Positions 36,976-46,231 are shown, counted from the stretch's first letter. The stretch is DNA of 64,000 nt from GCA-2737725 sp033763995 (GCA_033763995.1 JANRJL010000004.1:1-64000), one strand, 5' to 3'. Notes: a model not told the origin generated them from the sequence alone. Program-made: numbers and translations.

Positions 36976-38433
36976 CTAATGTCCGTTGACGGTCTTGGGG
37001 GGGGACGCGCCGCCCGCGCGCGCGCTCATGGCGCATAGGGCGTCGACAACAACATTCATGCGGCTGCCATGCGAACCCTTCACGGCGACGATGTCGCCGG
37101 GGCGCAGGGCGCCTTGGAGCAGGGGGTTCAGCAAGGCGGATTCGCGCACGTGGCCGCCGCGCTTGTCGCGCGGCAGCGCGGTGTGCAGGTGCTCCATCAA
37201 CGGCCCGGCCGTGAACACCAGATCAATGCCGTTCGCGACGATTGACTCGGCCAATCCGGCATGTAGCGCGGGGCCTTGCGCGCCCAGCTCCAACATGTCG
37301 CCCAAGGCCATGAGCGCGCGCGCGGAGGTGTCGGCCTTGATGCGGCCCATGGTCTCGGTCAAAGCCTTCACCGAGGCCGGGCTCGCGTTGTAGCTGTCGT
37401 CAACGACCGCGATCTCGCCGCCGGGCACGGCAATTGTCACGACGTTGCCCCGGCCCTTGGTCGGCGCGAGCTTGGCCAGCGTCGCCGCGCCGCGCGACGG
37501 GTCCGCGCCCATCGCCTTGATGGCCGCCAGCACCGCCAATGCGTTGATGGCGTGATGACGCCCGCTCACGCCCATGTCGAAGGTGATCCGCTCGCTCAGC
37601 ACGTCGGCGGCGATCTGCATGCCATGGGCCGAATATGCCAGGCTGACCAAGCGCGCGTCGGCTTGGCCCATGGAACCAAACGTCACGACGTTGCGGCAGC
37701 CATGGCCTTTGACGGCGGTGACCAGGCGGTCGAAGTATTCGCTGTCCGCCGGCAGAATGGCGGTGCCGCCCGGCACAAGGCCCGCGGCAATGGAGGCTTT
37801 TTCGTCGGCAATGCCGGCGACGGAGTCAAAGAACTCCAAATGAACGGCGGCAACCGCCGTGACGATCACCGCATGCGGCCGCACGAGCCGCGCCAAGGGC
37901 GCGATCTCGCCCGGATGATTCATGCCGATCTCGAAGATGCCGAAGGCAACGTTCGCGGGCATGCGCGCGAGGCTCAGCGGCACGCCCCAATGATTGTTGA
38001 GATTGCCGCTGGTGGCATGGGTCGCGCCTTGGGCCGCGAGCGCCATCGTCAGCGCATCCTTGGTGCCCGTCTTGCCGACGCTGCCGGTGATGGCGACGAT
38101 CTTGGCCTGGCCGCGCGCCCGCGCGGCGCGCGCGAGATCGTTCAGCGCCGTGAACGTATCTTTAACGGTTAAGAGTTTATCCTGCAGTTGGTGGGAAAGG
38201 TTTTCCGGCACCCGATGAACAAGGGCTGCCGCGGCGCCCGCCGCCAGGGCCGCGCCGACATAATCATGGCCGTCGAAGCTCGGGCCTTTCAGCGCGACAA
38301 ACAAATCACCCGCCTTCACGGTGCGGCTGTCGATCGACACGCCGCTCGCGGTCCATGCCGCGCGCGCAACCCCAGCCGTGGCGCTCGCGACGTCGGCCGA
38401 TGTCCACAGGGCTATCGTTTGACCGGCCGTCAT
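36976..38433 (-). CDS. murF: UDP-MurNAc-tripeptide--D-alanyl-D-alanine ligase
   Basis: A 485-residue Mur ligase that adds D-Ala-D-Ala. N-terminal GVSIDSRTVKAGDLFVALKGPSFDGHDYV. The ATP site is VAITGSVGKTGTKDAL, in which the usual Ser or Thr after GKT is followed by Gly-Thr, as in several alphaproteobacterial MurF. Then NLNNHWGVPLSLARMP, EIGMNHPGEIAPL, and C-terminal VVDDSYNASPASVKA and VKGSHGSRMNVVV. ATG 38433 overlaps the murE stop as ATGA. Confidence 0.97.
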   Translation of the reverse strand: MTAGQTIALWTSADVASATAGVARAAWTASGVSIDSRTVKAGDLFVALKGPSFDGHDYVGAALAAGAAAALVHRVPENLSHQLQDKLLTVKDTFTALNDLARAARARGQAKIVAITGSVGKTGTKDALTMALAAQGATHATSGNLNNHWGVPLSLARMPANVAFGIFEIGMNHPGEIAPLARLVRPHAVIVTAVAAVHLEFFDSVAGIADEKASIAAGLVPGGTAILPADSEYFDRLVTAVKGHGCRNVVTFGSMGQADARLVSLAYSAHGMQIAADVLSERITFDMGVSGRHHAINALAVLAAIKAMGADPSRGAATLAKLAPTKGRGNVVTIAVPGGEIAVVDDSYNASPASVKALTETMGRIKADTSARALMALGDMLELGAQGPALHAGLAESIVANGIDLVFTAGPLMEHLHTALPRDKRGGHVRESALLNPLLQGALRPGDIVAVKGSHGSRMNVVVDALCAMSARAGGASPPKTVNGH

Positions 38434-39905
38434 GGGCGTCCTCCGGCCAAGTGGCGACGCGCCACATCGGCATCGTTGAAGGGGATCACGGTCGTGCCGA
38501 CGATCTGTCCGCTTTCGTGTCCCTTGCCGGCGATCAACAGCACATCGCCTTGTTTCAAGGCTGCGATGGCGGAACCGATGGCCTGGTCGCGGTCGCCGAT
38601 CTCCTCGGCGCCCGGGCAACCCTGAAGGATTTCGCGGCGGATGGCGGCGGGGACCTCGGTGCGCGGATTGTCGTCGGTGACGATCACGCGGTCGGCCAAC
38701 GCCTTGGCCTTCTCGCCCATCAAACGCCGCTTGCCCTTGTCGCGATCGCCGCCGCAGCCGAAGACGATGGCAAGTTTGTTCGTCGCGTGGGGTCGCAGCG
38801 CGTTCAACACGGTTTCAAGCGCGTCGGGCGTGTGGGCATAATCGACATACACCGGCGCGCCGCTGGGGGCGTTGCCGACCCATTCCAATCGGCCCGGCAC
38901 GCCCTTGAGCGTGGTCAAGGCCTCGACCGCTTCACGCGGATTGGTTTCCGACGCCAGGACCATGCCCAGCGCGCACAACGCATTGCTGGTCTGAAAGTCG
39001 CCTGCCAAGGGCAGGCGCACGTCGAAGGACTGTCCGAACACGGAAAGTTTCAAGCGCTGCGCAGCGGCCTCGGGTGCGGCATCGAGCAGGCGCACGGCCT
39101 CGCCGTTGCGGCCGAACGACAGCACGCGGTGGCGGCGCAAGCGGCAAGCGGCATCGAGGGCCGGAAACTCGGGTGTATCGGCGTTCAAGACGGCCATGCC
39201 GCCCTCGCGCAGCACATCGGAGAACAGCCGCATCTTGGCCGCCAGATAAGCGGACATGGAGCCGTGATAATCCAAGTGATCGCGGCTCAAGTTCGTGAAT
39301 CCCGCAACACCGACCTTCACGCCGTCAATACGGAACTGATGCAAACCATGGCTGGAGGCTTCCAGCGCCAAGTGCGTCACGCCGGCGGTGGCCAATTCGG
39401 CCAGCACGCGATGCACGGCCACCGGATCGGGCGTGGTCAGGCTGCCTTCGATGCGCCGGTCGGCGCCCCAGGCGCCGAGCGTGCCCATGTAGCCCGAGCG
39501 ATGTCCCAGCGCGGCCCAGAGTTGCTGCGTGAAGTGCGCCACCGACGTCTTGCCATTGGTGCCGGTCACGGCGGCAATAAAGCGCGGTTGCCAGCCGAAG
39601 AACTTGGCCGCCATCAGCGCCAAGCGCCGGCGCGGATTGCTGTCGGTGATGAGACGCACCGGCTGGCCACGGGCGTCGCTGCGGCCGGGCCCCAGGTCGG
39701 TGCCGGGCTGGGCCAGCACCGCGCAGGCGCCGCGCGCGACCGCGTCGCCGACAAAGCTCCGCCCATCGTCCTTGGCGCCGGGCAAGGCCGCGAACAAATA
39801 GCCGGGCTTCACCTCGCGCGAGTCCGAGGTGAGGCCGGCGATGTCCAGCTCTTTCAAAGCCGCCGGGTCCATGCCCTGTTCTTCCAACAACTCACTCAAT
39901 TTCAC
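38430..39905 (-). CDS. murE: UDP-MurNAc-L-Ala-D-Glu--meso-diaminopimelate ligase
   Basis: A 491-residue Mur ligase. The ATP site AAVTGTNGKTSVAHF lies near residues 113-126. The DNPR motif at 412-415 is the meso-diaminopimelate recognition loop, so the peptidoglycan should be of the DAP type. SREVKPGYLFAALPG, LEASSHGL and DYAHTPDALETVL are also conserved. GTG 39905 (start MKLSELLEEQ) fits family starts and overlaps the end of ftsI by 14 bases. A TTG at 39917 would add four residues. Confidence 0.96.
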   Translation of the reverse strand: MKLSELLEEQGMDPAALKELDIAGLTSDSREVKPGYLFAALPGAKDDGRSFVGDAVARGACAVLAQPGTDLGPGRSDARGQPVRLITDSNPRRRLALMAAKFFGWQPRFIAAVTGTNGKTSVAHFTQQLWAALGHRSGYMGTLGAWGADRRIEGSLTTPDPVAVHRVLAELATAGVTHLALEASSHGLHQFRIDGVKVGVAGFTNLSRDHLDYHGSMSAYLAAKMRLFSDVLREGGMAVLNADTPEFPALDAACRLRRHRVLSFGRNGEAVRLLDAAPEAAAQRLKLSVFGQSFDVRLPLAGDFQTSNALCALGMVLASETNPREAVEALTTLKGVPGRLEWVGNAPSGAPVYVDYAHTPDALETVLNALRPHATNKLAIVFGCGGDRDKGKRRLMGEKAKALADRVIVTDDNPRTEVPAAIRREILQGCPGAEEIGDRDQAIGSAIAALKQGDVLLIAGKGHESGQIVGTTVIPFNDADVARRHLAGGRP

Positions 39906-41844
39906 CGTCACCACCAAGATTGCCGATCAGCGCTCCGATCGAGTCGGTGTCGTCTTGAACCGTTCTGTCCGCGTCGCCGTTGTCGGGCACGACCGGCGCC
40001 TGTGCCGCGCTGATCACGGTCGGCGCGATATCAGAGGCCGCCGCCTGCACGGTTTTCACCGACGCAATGGCTTGAACGCGGTTGTCATCGTTGGTGACGG
40101 CATTGGTGATGCCGCGCGCGGCGACGATGTGCGCCAGGGGCGCGAAAGTATCGGTATGACCCACGGGGAACACGCCCAGCATCGGCGCGATGCGCGCGAT
40201 GATGTTCCCGGCCGTGGGCGCGGCATTCCAACCCGCCGTGGCGAAGTTATAGGTTTCCTTGGTGCCGCGCGGCTCGTCGAGGACCACGAGCACGACGTAG
40301 CGCGGCGCATCGATCGGGAACGCGGAAACGAAGGACGTGCGCAGCGAGCTTTCGGTGTAGCCGCCGCGGCGCGAGACTTTCTCGGCCGAGCCGGTCTTGC
40401 CGCCCACCAGGTAACCCTTCACGTCGGCCTGTTTGCCCGAGCCTTCCAACACGATCAGACGCATCAACGCGCGCATGGTGTCGGACGTGGACTGCGCGAT
40501 GACCTGGCGGCCGTCGGGCCGCTCGCCGGGTTGGCGCTTGAGCACCGTGCCCGGAACCAGCACGCCGCCGTTGACCAGGGCGCTGATGGCCGAGGTCACG
40601 TGAATCGGCGTGACCGAGATACCGTGCCCGTAGGAAATGGTGATGGTGTTGATGTCGCGCCACGTGCCGGGGAATTGCGGCGTGCCGACTTCGGGCAATT
40701 CGAGTGTCAACGGCGACAGCAAGCCGATTTTGCGCAAGAAAGACTTCTGCCGCTCGGTTCCCGCCTCCAGCGCCATCTTGGCGGCGCCGATGTTGGAGGA
40801 ATGGATCATGATTTCGGGGACACTCAGCCAGCGGTTCTGGGCGTGATAGTCGTTGATGGTGAAACGGCCGATCTTGATGGGGATCGTGGCGTCATAGCGG
40901 CTATCCAACGTCGCGGTGCCTGCTTCCAGCGCCATGGCGGCGGTGAACAGCTTAAAGGTCGAGCCCATCTCGTAGAGCCCGAGCGTCGCGCGGTTGAAAC
41001 GCGCATCGGCTTCGGCCGTGGCCAGCGCCTTGGGATCGAAGTCCGGCAGCGAGACCATGGAGACGACTTCGCCCGAGAGCGCGTCCATCACCACGGCGGT
41101 GCCGGCCTGGGCATGAAAGCGCGCGATGCCCTCGGCCAAGGTGTCGCGCACGGCATGCTGCACGCGCACGTCCAGCGACAAGGACAGCGGCTCGGATTGC
41201 TTGGTCAGAAGTTCGTCGAAGGTTTTCTCGATGCCGGCGCTGCCGCGGTTGTCGGGATCCGTCGCACCCACGGCGTGGGCCAGCAACGCGCCGTGCGGGT
41301 AAATCCGCCGCTCGGAGCTCTCGAAGTAGACTCCGGGGATGCCCAGCCGGTTGACGTTCATCTGTTCGGCGGGCGTCAAATGACGACGCAGATAGATGAA
41401 ACGTTGCCCGGAGGTGAGCCGGCGCAAGACGTCGTCATAGGTCAGGTCGGGCAGCACGGCGGTCAGCTTATCGGCGGCTTGCTTGGGTTCTTTGACCTTC
41501 ACCGCGTCCGCGTAGAGATTGACCGTGGGCAGGTTGGTGGCGATCAGGATGCCGTTGCGGTCGACGATCTCGGCGCGGCGCACGGGATGAGGGGCTGTCT
41601 TGACCGTGGTGGCGGCCAGACCCGGCAGCGCGGAATTCTCCAGCACCATCAAATCGACGAGGCGCGCGCCGATGCCGGCAAAGGCGATGCCGAATAATCC
41701 CGCCGCGACGATCAAGCGAATGCGTCCGGTCTCGACCACGCGCTTGGTGGCGCCGTCCAAGCGCAGCTTGGGCGTTTGCGCGGGGCGGAAGTCCTCGCCC
41801 GGATACAAGAAGACGCGGCGCTTGCCAGCGACGGAACCGATCAT
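39892..41844 (-). CDS. ftsI: Septal peptidoglycan transpeptidase FtsI (PBP3)
   Basis: A 650-residue class B penicillin-binding protein. One N-terminal membrane anchor (residues about 43-62) precedes a pedestal domain starting at RRAEIVDRNGILIATNL. The transpeptidase has the nucleophile STFK at 295-298, SSN at 349-351 and KTG at 483-485. About 90 residues beyond the usual end form an Ala/Asp-rich tail. It cross-links septal peptidoglycan with FtsW. ATG 41844 overlaps the ftsL stop by 4 bases. Confidence 0.97.
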   Translation of the reverse strand: MIGSVAGKRRVFLYPGEDFRPAQTPKLRLDGATKRVVETGRIRLIVAAGLFGIAFAGIGARLVDLMVLENSALPGLAATTVKTAPHPVRRAEIVDRNGILIATNLPTVNLYADAVKVKEPKQAADKLTAVLPDLTYDDVLRRLTSGQRFIYLRRHLTPAEQMNVNRLGIPGVYFESSERRIYPHGALLAHAVGATDPDNRGSAGIEKTFDELLTKQSEPLSLSLDVRVQHAVRDTLAEGIARFHAQAGTAVVMDALSGEVVSMVSLPDFDPKALATAEADARFNRATLGLYEMGSTFKLFTAAMALEAGTATLDSRYDATIPIKIGRFTINDYHAQNRWLSVPEIMIHSSNIGAAKMALEAGTERQKSFLRKIGLLSPLTLELPEVGTPQFPGTWRDINTITISYGHGISVTPIHVTSAISALVNGGVLVPGTVLKRQPGERPDGRQVIAQSTSDTMRALMRLIVLEGSGKQADVKGYLVGGKTGSAEKVSRRGGYTESSLRTSFVSAFPIDAPRYVVLVVLDEPRGTKETYNFATAGWNAAPTAGNIIARIAPMLGVFPVGHTDTFAPLAHIVAARGITNAVTNDDNRVQAIASVKTVQAAASDIAPTVISAAQAPVVPDNGDADRTVQDDTDSIGALIGNLGGDGEIE

Positions 41845-42374
41845 GGGCTCGGCTCCTTGATCGAGACCGGCCCGGACCAGAAGGGCGGCAACAACTTTTG
41901 CAGCCGCGCAACGGTCGCCGTGATGGCGTCGGTCCGAGGGCTGGCCATGGCCAGGTTCCTCGGCAGGACAGCGCCCTGAGCGGTAGACTCAGATGTGACG
42001 GAGTCGTTCTGAGAATCAGCCGAAGCGCTGCGCAAGGACGGGGCATCGGTGGCTTCGGTGGCGGGCGGCGTCGCCACGGCCTCGGGGTTGGGCGTGAAGC
42101 CATTGCGATAAGGCAGCTGCGAGATCGTCAACACTTGCTTGGCGTTGGGTGCGCCAAAACCCAAGTGCTGCTCGCTGAGGCGGCGCAAGCGTCCCGGGTC
42201 ATTAAGGTAAGTCCATTCTGCTTCCAGCACGCGAATGGCGCCGCGATCACGTTCGATCTGCTGCTGTTTGGCGTGAAGCTCGTCTTCAAGGGCTTGCACT
42301 TGGTACTTGAGCAAGAACAGACACACACCGACGAGCGTGGCGAGCGCGGCCCACATGAGTGCAAGCGGCCTCAT
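41841..42374 (-). CDS. ftsL: Cell division protein FtsL
   Basis: A 177-residue bitopic protein. A hydrophobic helix (MWAALATLVGVCLFLLKYQV) is followed at once by a coiled coil (ALEDELHAKQQQIERDRGAIRVLEAEWTYLNDPGRLRRLSEQHLG), the standard FtsL layout. The C-terminal half is a Ser/Thr/Ala-rich extension of about 90 residues, longer than in E. coli. It is expected to form a complex with FtsB and FtsQ. Both ends overlap neighbours by 4 bases. Confidence 0.92.
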   Translation of the reverse strand: MRPLALMWAALATLVGVCLFLLKYQVQALEDELHAKQQQIERDRGAIRVLEAEWTYLNDPGRLRRLSEQHLGFGAPNAKQVLTISQLPYRNGFTPNPEAVATPPATEATDAPSLRSASADSQNDSVTSESTAQGAVLPRNLAMASPRTDAITATVARLQKLLPPFWSGPVSIKEPSP

Positions 42375-43366
42375 GAACGGCCTCCGTTGACGGCGGCGAG
42401 TGCGCTATGGGCGGTACGTTCCGCAACGCGCAGGCGCGCGGACCGTGAACGTGGGTTGCGCGCGATTTCGGCTTCTGTCGGCGTGATGGGGCGCTTGGTG
42501 ACAAGATTGAACGTCGCCTGGGGCGCTTTCACGGCCGAGCTGGGCAGATGGCGCGAGGGCAGCGCGGCAGCGCTGGAGTGCGCGCGCATGAAAGTCTTGA
42601 CGATGCGGTCTTCGAGCGAGTGGAACGACACGACGGCGAGGCGTCCGCCGGGACGCAGCAAGAACTCGGCCGACCGGAGACAGCGGTCCAGTTCGTCCAG
42701 TTCGTCGTTCACGTAAATGCGCAAGGCCTGGAAGGTGCGCGTCGCGGGGTCGATGCCGTCGTGGGCGCGGCGCACTTCGGCGCGGATGACGTCGGCCAGA
42801 TGAAGCGTGCGCGAGAAGGGGCGGTCCTGGCGGGCCTTGACGATGGCCTTGGCGACGCGGCGCGCGTGCTTTTCCTCGCCGAAGGTCAGGATGATCTCGG
42901 CCAGCTCTTTCTCGGGCAGGGTGTTCACCACGTCGGCGGCGCTGCGCCCGGCCCGCTCCATGCGCATGTCGAGCGGACCGTCGCGCAGGAACGAGAAGCC
43001 GCGCGCGCGGTCGTCGATCTGCATGGAGCTGACGCCGACATCGAGCGCGATGCCATCGACGCTGCGCACGCCGTGCGCGCCCAGCAACTCCGCCATGTCG
43101 CCGAAGCGGCCGGCGAGCAGATGCAAGCGCTCGGGATACCGTGACACCAAGGCGCTGCCGCGCGCCAGCGCATCGGGGTCACGATCGATGGCCCAAACCT
43201 GGCATGACGCCGCCTCGAGCAGCGCTGATGTGTAGCCGCCGGCGCCGAAGGTGCCGTCGACATAAATGCCGCCGTCGCGCGGTTGCAACGCGTCCAGCAC
43301 TTCAGCCAAGAGGACAGGGATATGAGGAGATTCGGGTGAGGGGGTTGCGGCGCTCTGGCTGGTCAT
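42371..43366 (-). CDS. rsmH: 16S rRNA (cytosine-1402-N4)-methyltransferase RsmH
   Basis: A 331-residue SAM-dependent enzyme (formerly MraW). N-terminal HIPVLLAEVLDALQPRDGGIYVDGTFGAGGYTSALLE holds the SAM site. LDVGVSSMQIDDRARGFSFLRDGPLDMRM, FGEEKHARRVAKAIVKAR, TFQALRIYVNDELDEL and RLAVVSFHSLEDRIVKTFM are all diagnostic. ATG 43366 overlaps the mraZ stop as ATGA. The open frame upstream to 43465 is antisense-like and unsupported. Confidence 0.98.
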   Translation of the reverse strand: MTSQSAATPSPESPHIPVLLAEVLDALQPRDGGIYVDGTFGAGGYTSALLEAASCQVWAIDRDPDALARGSALVSRYPERLHLLAGRFGDMAELLGAHGVRSVDGIALDVGVSSMQIDDRARGFSFLRDGPLDMRMERAGRSAADVVNTLPEKELAEIILTFGEEKHARRVAKAIVKARQDRPFSRTLHLADVIRAEVRRAHDGIDPATRTFQALRIYVNDELDELDRCLRSAEFLLRPGGRLAVVSFHSLEDRIVKTFMRAHSSAAALPSRHLPSSAVKAPQATFNLVTKRPITPTEAEIARNPRSRSARLRVAERTAHSALAAVNGGRS

Positions 43367-43827
43367 CGCGCCTCGTCTTTGCCGGCGGTCAGTTGAGCCT
43401 GCCGTCCGGCGAGCACGCGCTTCATGAGCGCGTCTTGAGTTTTGGCCAGCGCACCCGGTTCCCAAATCTGGAAGGTGCGGCCCTTGCCGACAAAAGCGCC
43501 TTTGTCGGTCAATCGGGCCCTGGCGAGGAAGTCCTCCGGCAGAACAATCCGCCCGCCGCCGTCGAATGGCGTTTCACGGGCGCTGCCGACAATGAGGTGC
43601 GCGATGGCGTCGTCGTCGATGCTGGGCAGAGGGTCGTCCTTCATCGAGTCCACTAGGGATTCGATGCGGTCCATGCCGCAGCCTTCGATGCAGTCGCCGT
43701 TGAGAGCGGGGTAAAGCGCAACGCCCGACAGACCCTTGGTCTGCAAGGCCGTGCGAAAGGGCGCCGGGACGGAGATTCGTCCCTTGGCGTCAATCTTATT
43801 AATAAAGGTCCCGATAAACGCCTTCAC
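43363..43827 (-). CDS. mraZ: Transcriptional regulator MraZ
   Basis: A 154-residue protein with two AbrB-like MraZ repeats. The first begins FIGTFINKIDAKGRISVPAPFR; the second is IVLPEDFLARARLTDKGAFVGKGRTFQIWEP. MraZ forms a ring and represses its own operon by binding a run of TGGG-type repeats. Just such an array lies 65-110 bases upstream. It is the first gene of the dcw operon, and its stop overlaps rsmH by 4 bases. Confidence 0.97.
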   Translation of the reverse strand: MKAFIGTFINKIDAKGRISVPAPFRTALQTKGLSGVALYPALNGDCIEGCGMDRIESLVDSMKDDPLPSIDDDAIAHLIVGSARETPFDGGGRIVLPEDFLARARLTDKGAFVGKGRTFQIWEPGALAKTQDALMKRVLAGRQAQLTAGKDEAR

Positions 43828-43891
43828 GGCTGGACCGCCCTCTACCCAAACCCCTCAGGTCCAGAAGCAGGGCATGCGCATGCGCAGGTCC

Positions 43892-43936
43892 TGGACCTAT
43901 ATGGTATCTCATGGGATTTTATGGGTGTCAATGGGA
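43892..43936. promoter_or_regulatory. MraZ operator: 10-base-period TGGG direct repeats
   Basis: On the plus strand TGGG begins at 43912, 43922 and 43932, an exact TGGGN-N5 pattern repeated three times. Degenerate TGG units at 43892 and 43902 continue the same period. This equals the described MraZ-binding pattern. The array lies upstream of mraZ and overlaps its probable promoter, so autorepression is expected. Confidence 0.88.
43901..43931 (-). promoter_or_regulatory. Probable mraZ (dcw operon) promoter
   Basis: On the minus strand a perfect -35 TTGACA (43926-43931) is followed, after 19 bases, by TACCAT (43901-43906) as a weak -10. The long spacer makes the -10 tentative. The elements are interleaved with the MraZ repeats, so a bound MraZ ring would cover them. 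Confidence 0.5.
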
Positions 43937-44004
43937 ACACCCCCTAACCCCATGAAATTGTTCTACTTTTGTTCTATTGATAAGTGCTTAGAGCCACAGC
44001 GATT

Positions 44005-44027
44005 TTCACGAAATTAAACTTCGTGAA
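44005..44027. repeat. Perfect 8-base inverted repeat between rnpB and mraZ
   Basis: TTCACGAA (44005-44012) and TTCGTGAA (44020-44027) flank seven AT-rich bases. It lies about 70 bases upstream of the MraZ repeat array and 135 bases past the rnpB 3' end. It could bind a regulator of the dcw operon. No known site is recognised. Confidence 0.45.
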
Positions 44028-44162
44028 GATGTGTCAGCATTGAACCCTGAGCCTCGAGTATGGTGCCGCGATGATCGCGAAGTGGCGGAACCTGGGAATC
44101 TCAAGGGTATTCCCGAGGCAGTCGCCTCGAAATCAATCAACTCATTGAGAAGTATAAGAAAA

Positions 44163-44556
<394 letters not shown>

Positions 44557-44597
44557 CGGAACATGGGCTTGACCGCCCGGCAGGTCAAGCCAAGAGG

Positions 44598-45335
44598 TTA
44601 AGCCAGGTCTGAGGCGGCGAACGCTTGGATGAGCGCCGAGGTTTCGCTGTCGAGCACGCCGTCGATCTTGCGGGGGCGGTGGTGGCGCTGAAAGGCCGCG
44701 ATACAATCGCCGGGCGCGCCGAGGATGTCGCAGCCAGCCTCGTCTGATAGTGGTGTGGCGTAGCCGATGGCGGAGAGCAGCCGATAAGCCTGGTCGGTGG
44801 GGATCAGATGTTTGGTCCCCGCCAGGCGCGGCCAGCGGCCCAGCCCCGCGCTTGCCAGGTCCTGCCAGGGAAACAACTCGCCGGGATCGATTTTGCGGCC
44901 GGGCGCGATGTCGGAATGACCGATGACCGCCTCGGCGTTCAGGCCATGGCGCGCCATGATGTCCTTGAGCAAGCGCGTCAAGGCTTCGATTTGCGCCCTG
45001 GGAAAGGCCCGATAACCGAAATCGTGTCCCGGGTTGGCGAGCTCGACGCCGATGGAGGCGCTGTTGAGGTCGCGCGCGCCTTGCCAATAGGACACGCCCG
45101 CATGCCACGCGCGGCGATCTTCCGGGACCATTCGGAAAATCACGCCGTCATCGTCGATGAGGTAATGGGCGCTCACCTGCGTGGCGGGATCGCATAGACG
45201 GGCGAGCGCCTCGTCGCGAGTCTTCATGCCCGTATAGTGCAGCACGATCCACCGCACGCCGACGCGGCCGGCGACGGGCTTGCGTTCGCCGTGATTGGGC
45301 GAGGGCCGTTCGACGATCTCAAACGGTGGGGGCAC
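44598..45335 (-). CDS. N-acetylmuramoyl-L-alanine amidase (AmpD/AmiD-like)
   Basis: A 245-residue protein. An Amidase_2 domain (residues about 5-165) carries zinc ligands in RWIVLHYTGM and VIGHSDIAPGRKIDPG, with HAGVSYWQGARDLNSASIGVELANPG between them. A short C-terminal domain (YATPLSDEAGCDILGAPGDCIAAFQRHHRPRKIDGVLDSETSALI) resembles a peptidoglycan-binding fold. No signal peptide is visible, so a cytoplasmic recycling role (AmpD) is the simplest reading. GTG 45335 has AGGA 8 bases upstream and overlaps the transporter gene by 17 bases. Confidence 0.92.
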   Translation of the reverse strand: MPPPFEIVERPSPNHGERKPVAGRVGVRWIVLHYTGMKTRDEALARLCDPATQVSAHYLIDDDGVIFRMVPEDRRAWHAGVSYWQGARDLNSASIGVELANPGHDFGYRAFPRAQIEALTRLLKDIMARHGLNAEAVIGHSDIAPGRKIDPGELFPWQDLASAGLGRWPRLAGTKHLIPTDQAYRLLSAIGYATPLSDEAGCDILGAPGDCIAAFQRHHRPRKIDGVLDSETSALIQAFAASDLA

Positions 45336-46206
45336 GGGCGGCGTCCTTGCTCATGAACCGTTTCACGATCATGCGCACTTGAATGAGCGCCACGCCCGCG
45401 AAGGTCAAGACTCCGCCGTAGATTTTTTCGTCGGTGACCGGCTCGCCCAAGAAGATGATGGCAGCGGCAAATCCCACCAGCGGGACCAGCAAATTGAACG
45501 GCGCCACGGTGGCCATGGGGTAGCGGTGCAGCAAGCCATTCCACAACGTATGCGCGATGATCGACGAGGCGACCGCGGAGTACAGCGCCATGAGCCAGAA
45601 GTCGGCGGTGGGCGCGGTGAACACGTTCATCTGGCCCGATTCAAGCAGGGCCGACGCCAGCAGAATCTGTGGCGCGGCCAGCAGCGAACTCCAGGCGCTG
45701 ATGGTGAGCGGGCTGACGTCGTCCAGGCGCTTGATGATGACGTTGGCCACGCCCCACACCGCCATGGCGGCCACGGATGCGATGAAGTAGATCGGCGCGT
45801 CGATGCGCGGCTCACCGGCCAGCAGGCCGATGCCGAGAAAGGCCAAGGCGATGCCGGCCCAGCGCCAACGTCCGAAGGTTTCCTTGAAAACAAATCGGCC
45901 CAGCAGAATCGTGAACGGTGCGCCCAGTTGCACGATGATCACCGATGTCGCCGCGTCGATGCCGGCGAGGCCAAAGTTGATCAGGCCCAGATGCAACGCG
46001 CCGTAAACGAAAGATAGAAGGGCGATGCCGGGCCAGCGTCCGCGCGGCAGGGTGACGAAGGGGGCGACTAAGATGCCAACCAACACCAAGCGCACGCCGA
46101 CGAACCAGAATGGCGCGGAGGCTTCCACGCCGACCTTGGCGACAACGTGATTGAGGCCCCACAGCAAGACGGTCAGCAGAGCGGCGGCGATATGGCGGGG
46201 CGACAT
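45319..46206 (-). CDS. EamA/DMT-superfamily transporter
   Basis: A protein of about 295 residues with ten predicted membrane helices in two EamA repeats, each opening with a typical helix (HIAAALLTVLLWGLNHVVAKVG and IASVAAMAVWGVANVIIKRL). The substrate is unknown; RhaT/YdcZ-like metabolite exporters are relatives. ATG 46206 matches family starts, but a perfect inverted repeat lies directly before it with no Shine-Dalgarno. A GTG at 46230, within the repeat, is an alternative start. It overlaps the amidase gene downstream. Confidence 0.9.
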   Translation of the reverse strand: MSPRHIAAALLTVLLWGLNHVVAKVGVEASAPFWFVGVRLVLVGILVAPFVTLPRGRWPGIALLSFVYGALHLGLINFGLAGIDAATSVIIVQLGAPFTILLGRFVFKETFGRWRWAGIALAFLGIGLLAGEPRIDAPIYFIASVAAMAVWGVANVIIKRLDDVSPLTISAWSSLLAAPQILLASALLESGQMNVFTAPTADFWLMALYSAVASSIIAHTLWNGLLHRYPMATVAPFNLLVPLVGFAAAIIFLGEPVTDEKIYGGVLTFAGVALIQVRMIVKRFMSKDAARAPTV

Positions 46207-46231
46207 GGTGATCTTTGATCGAAAGATCACC
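46207..46231. promoter_or_regulatory. Perfect inverted repeat touching the EamA start codon
   Basis: GGTGATCTTT (46207-46216) and AAAGATCACC (46222-46231) flank GATCG. The right-hand boundary abuts the ATG at 46206. Such a structure could hide the start in mRNA or bind a repressor. It holds three GATC sites. Confidence 0.6.
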
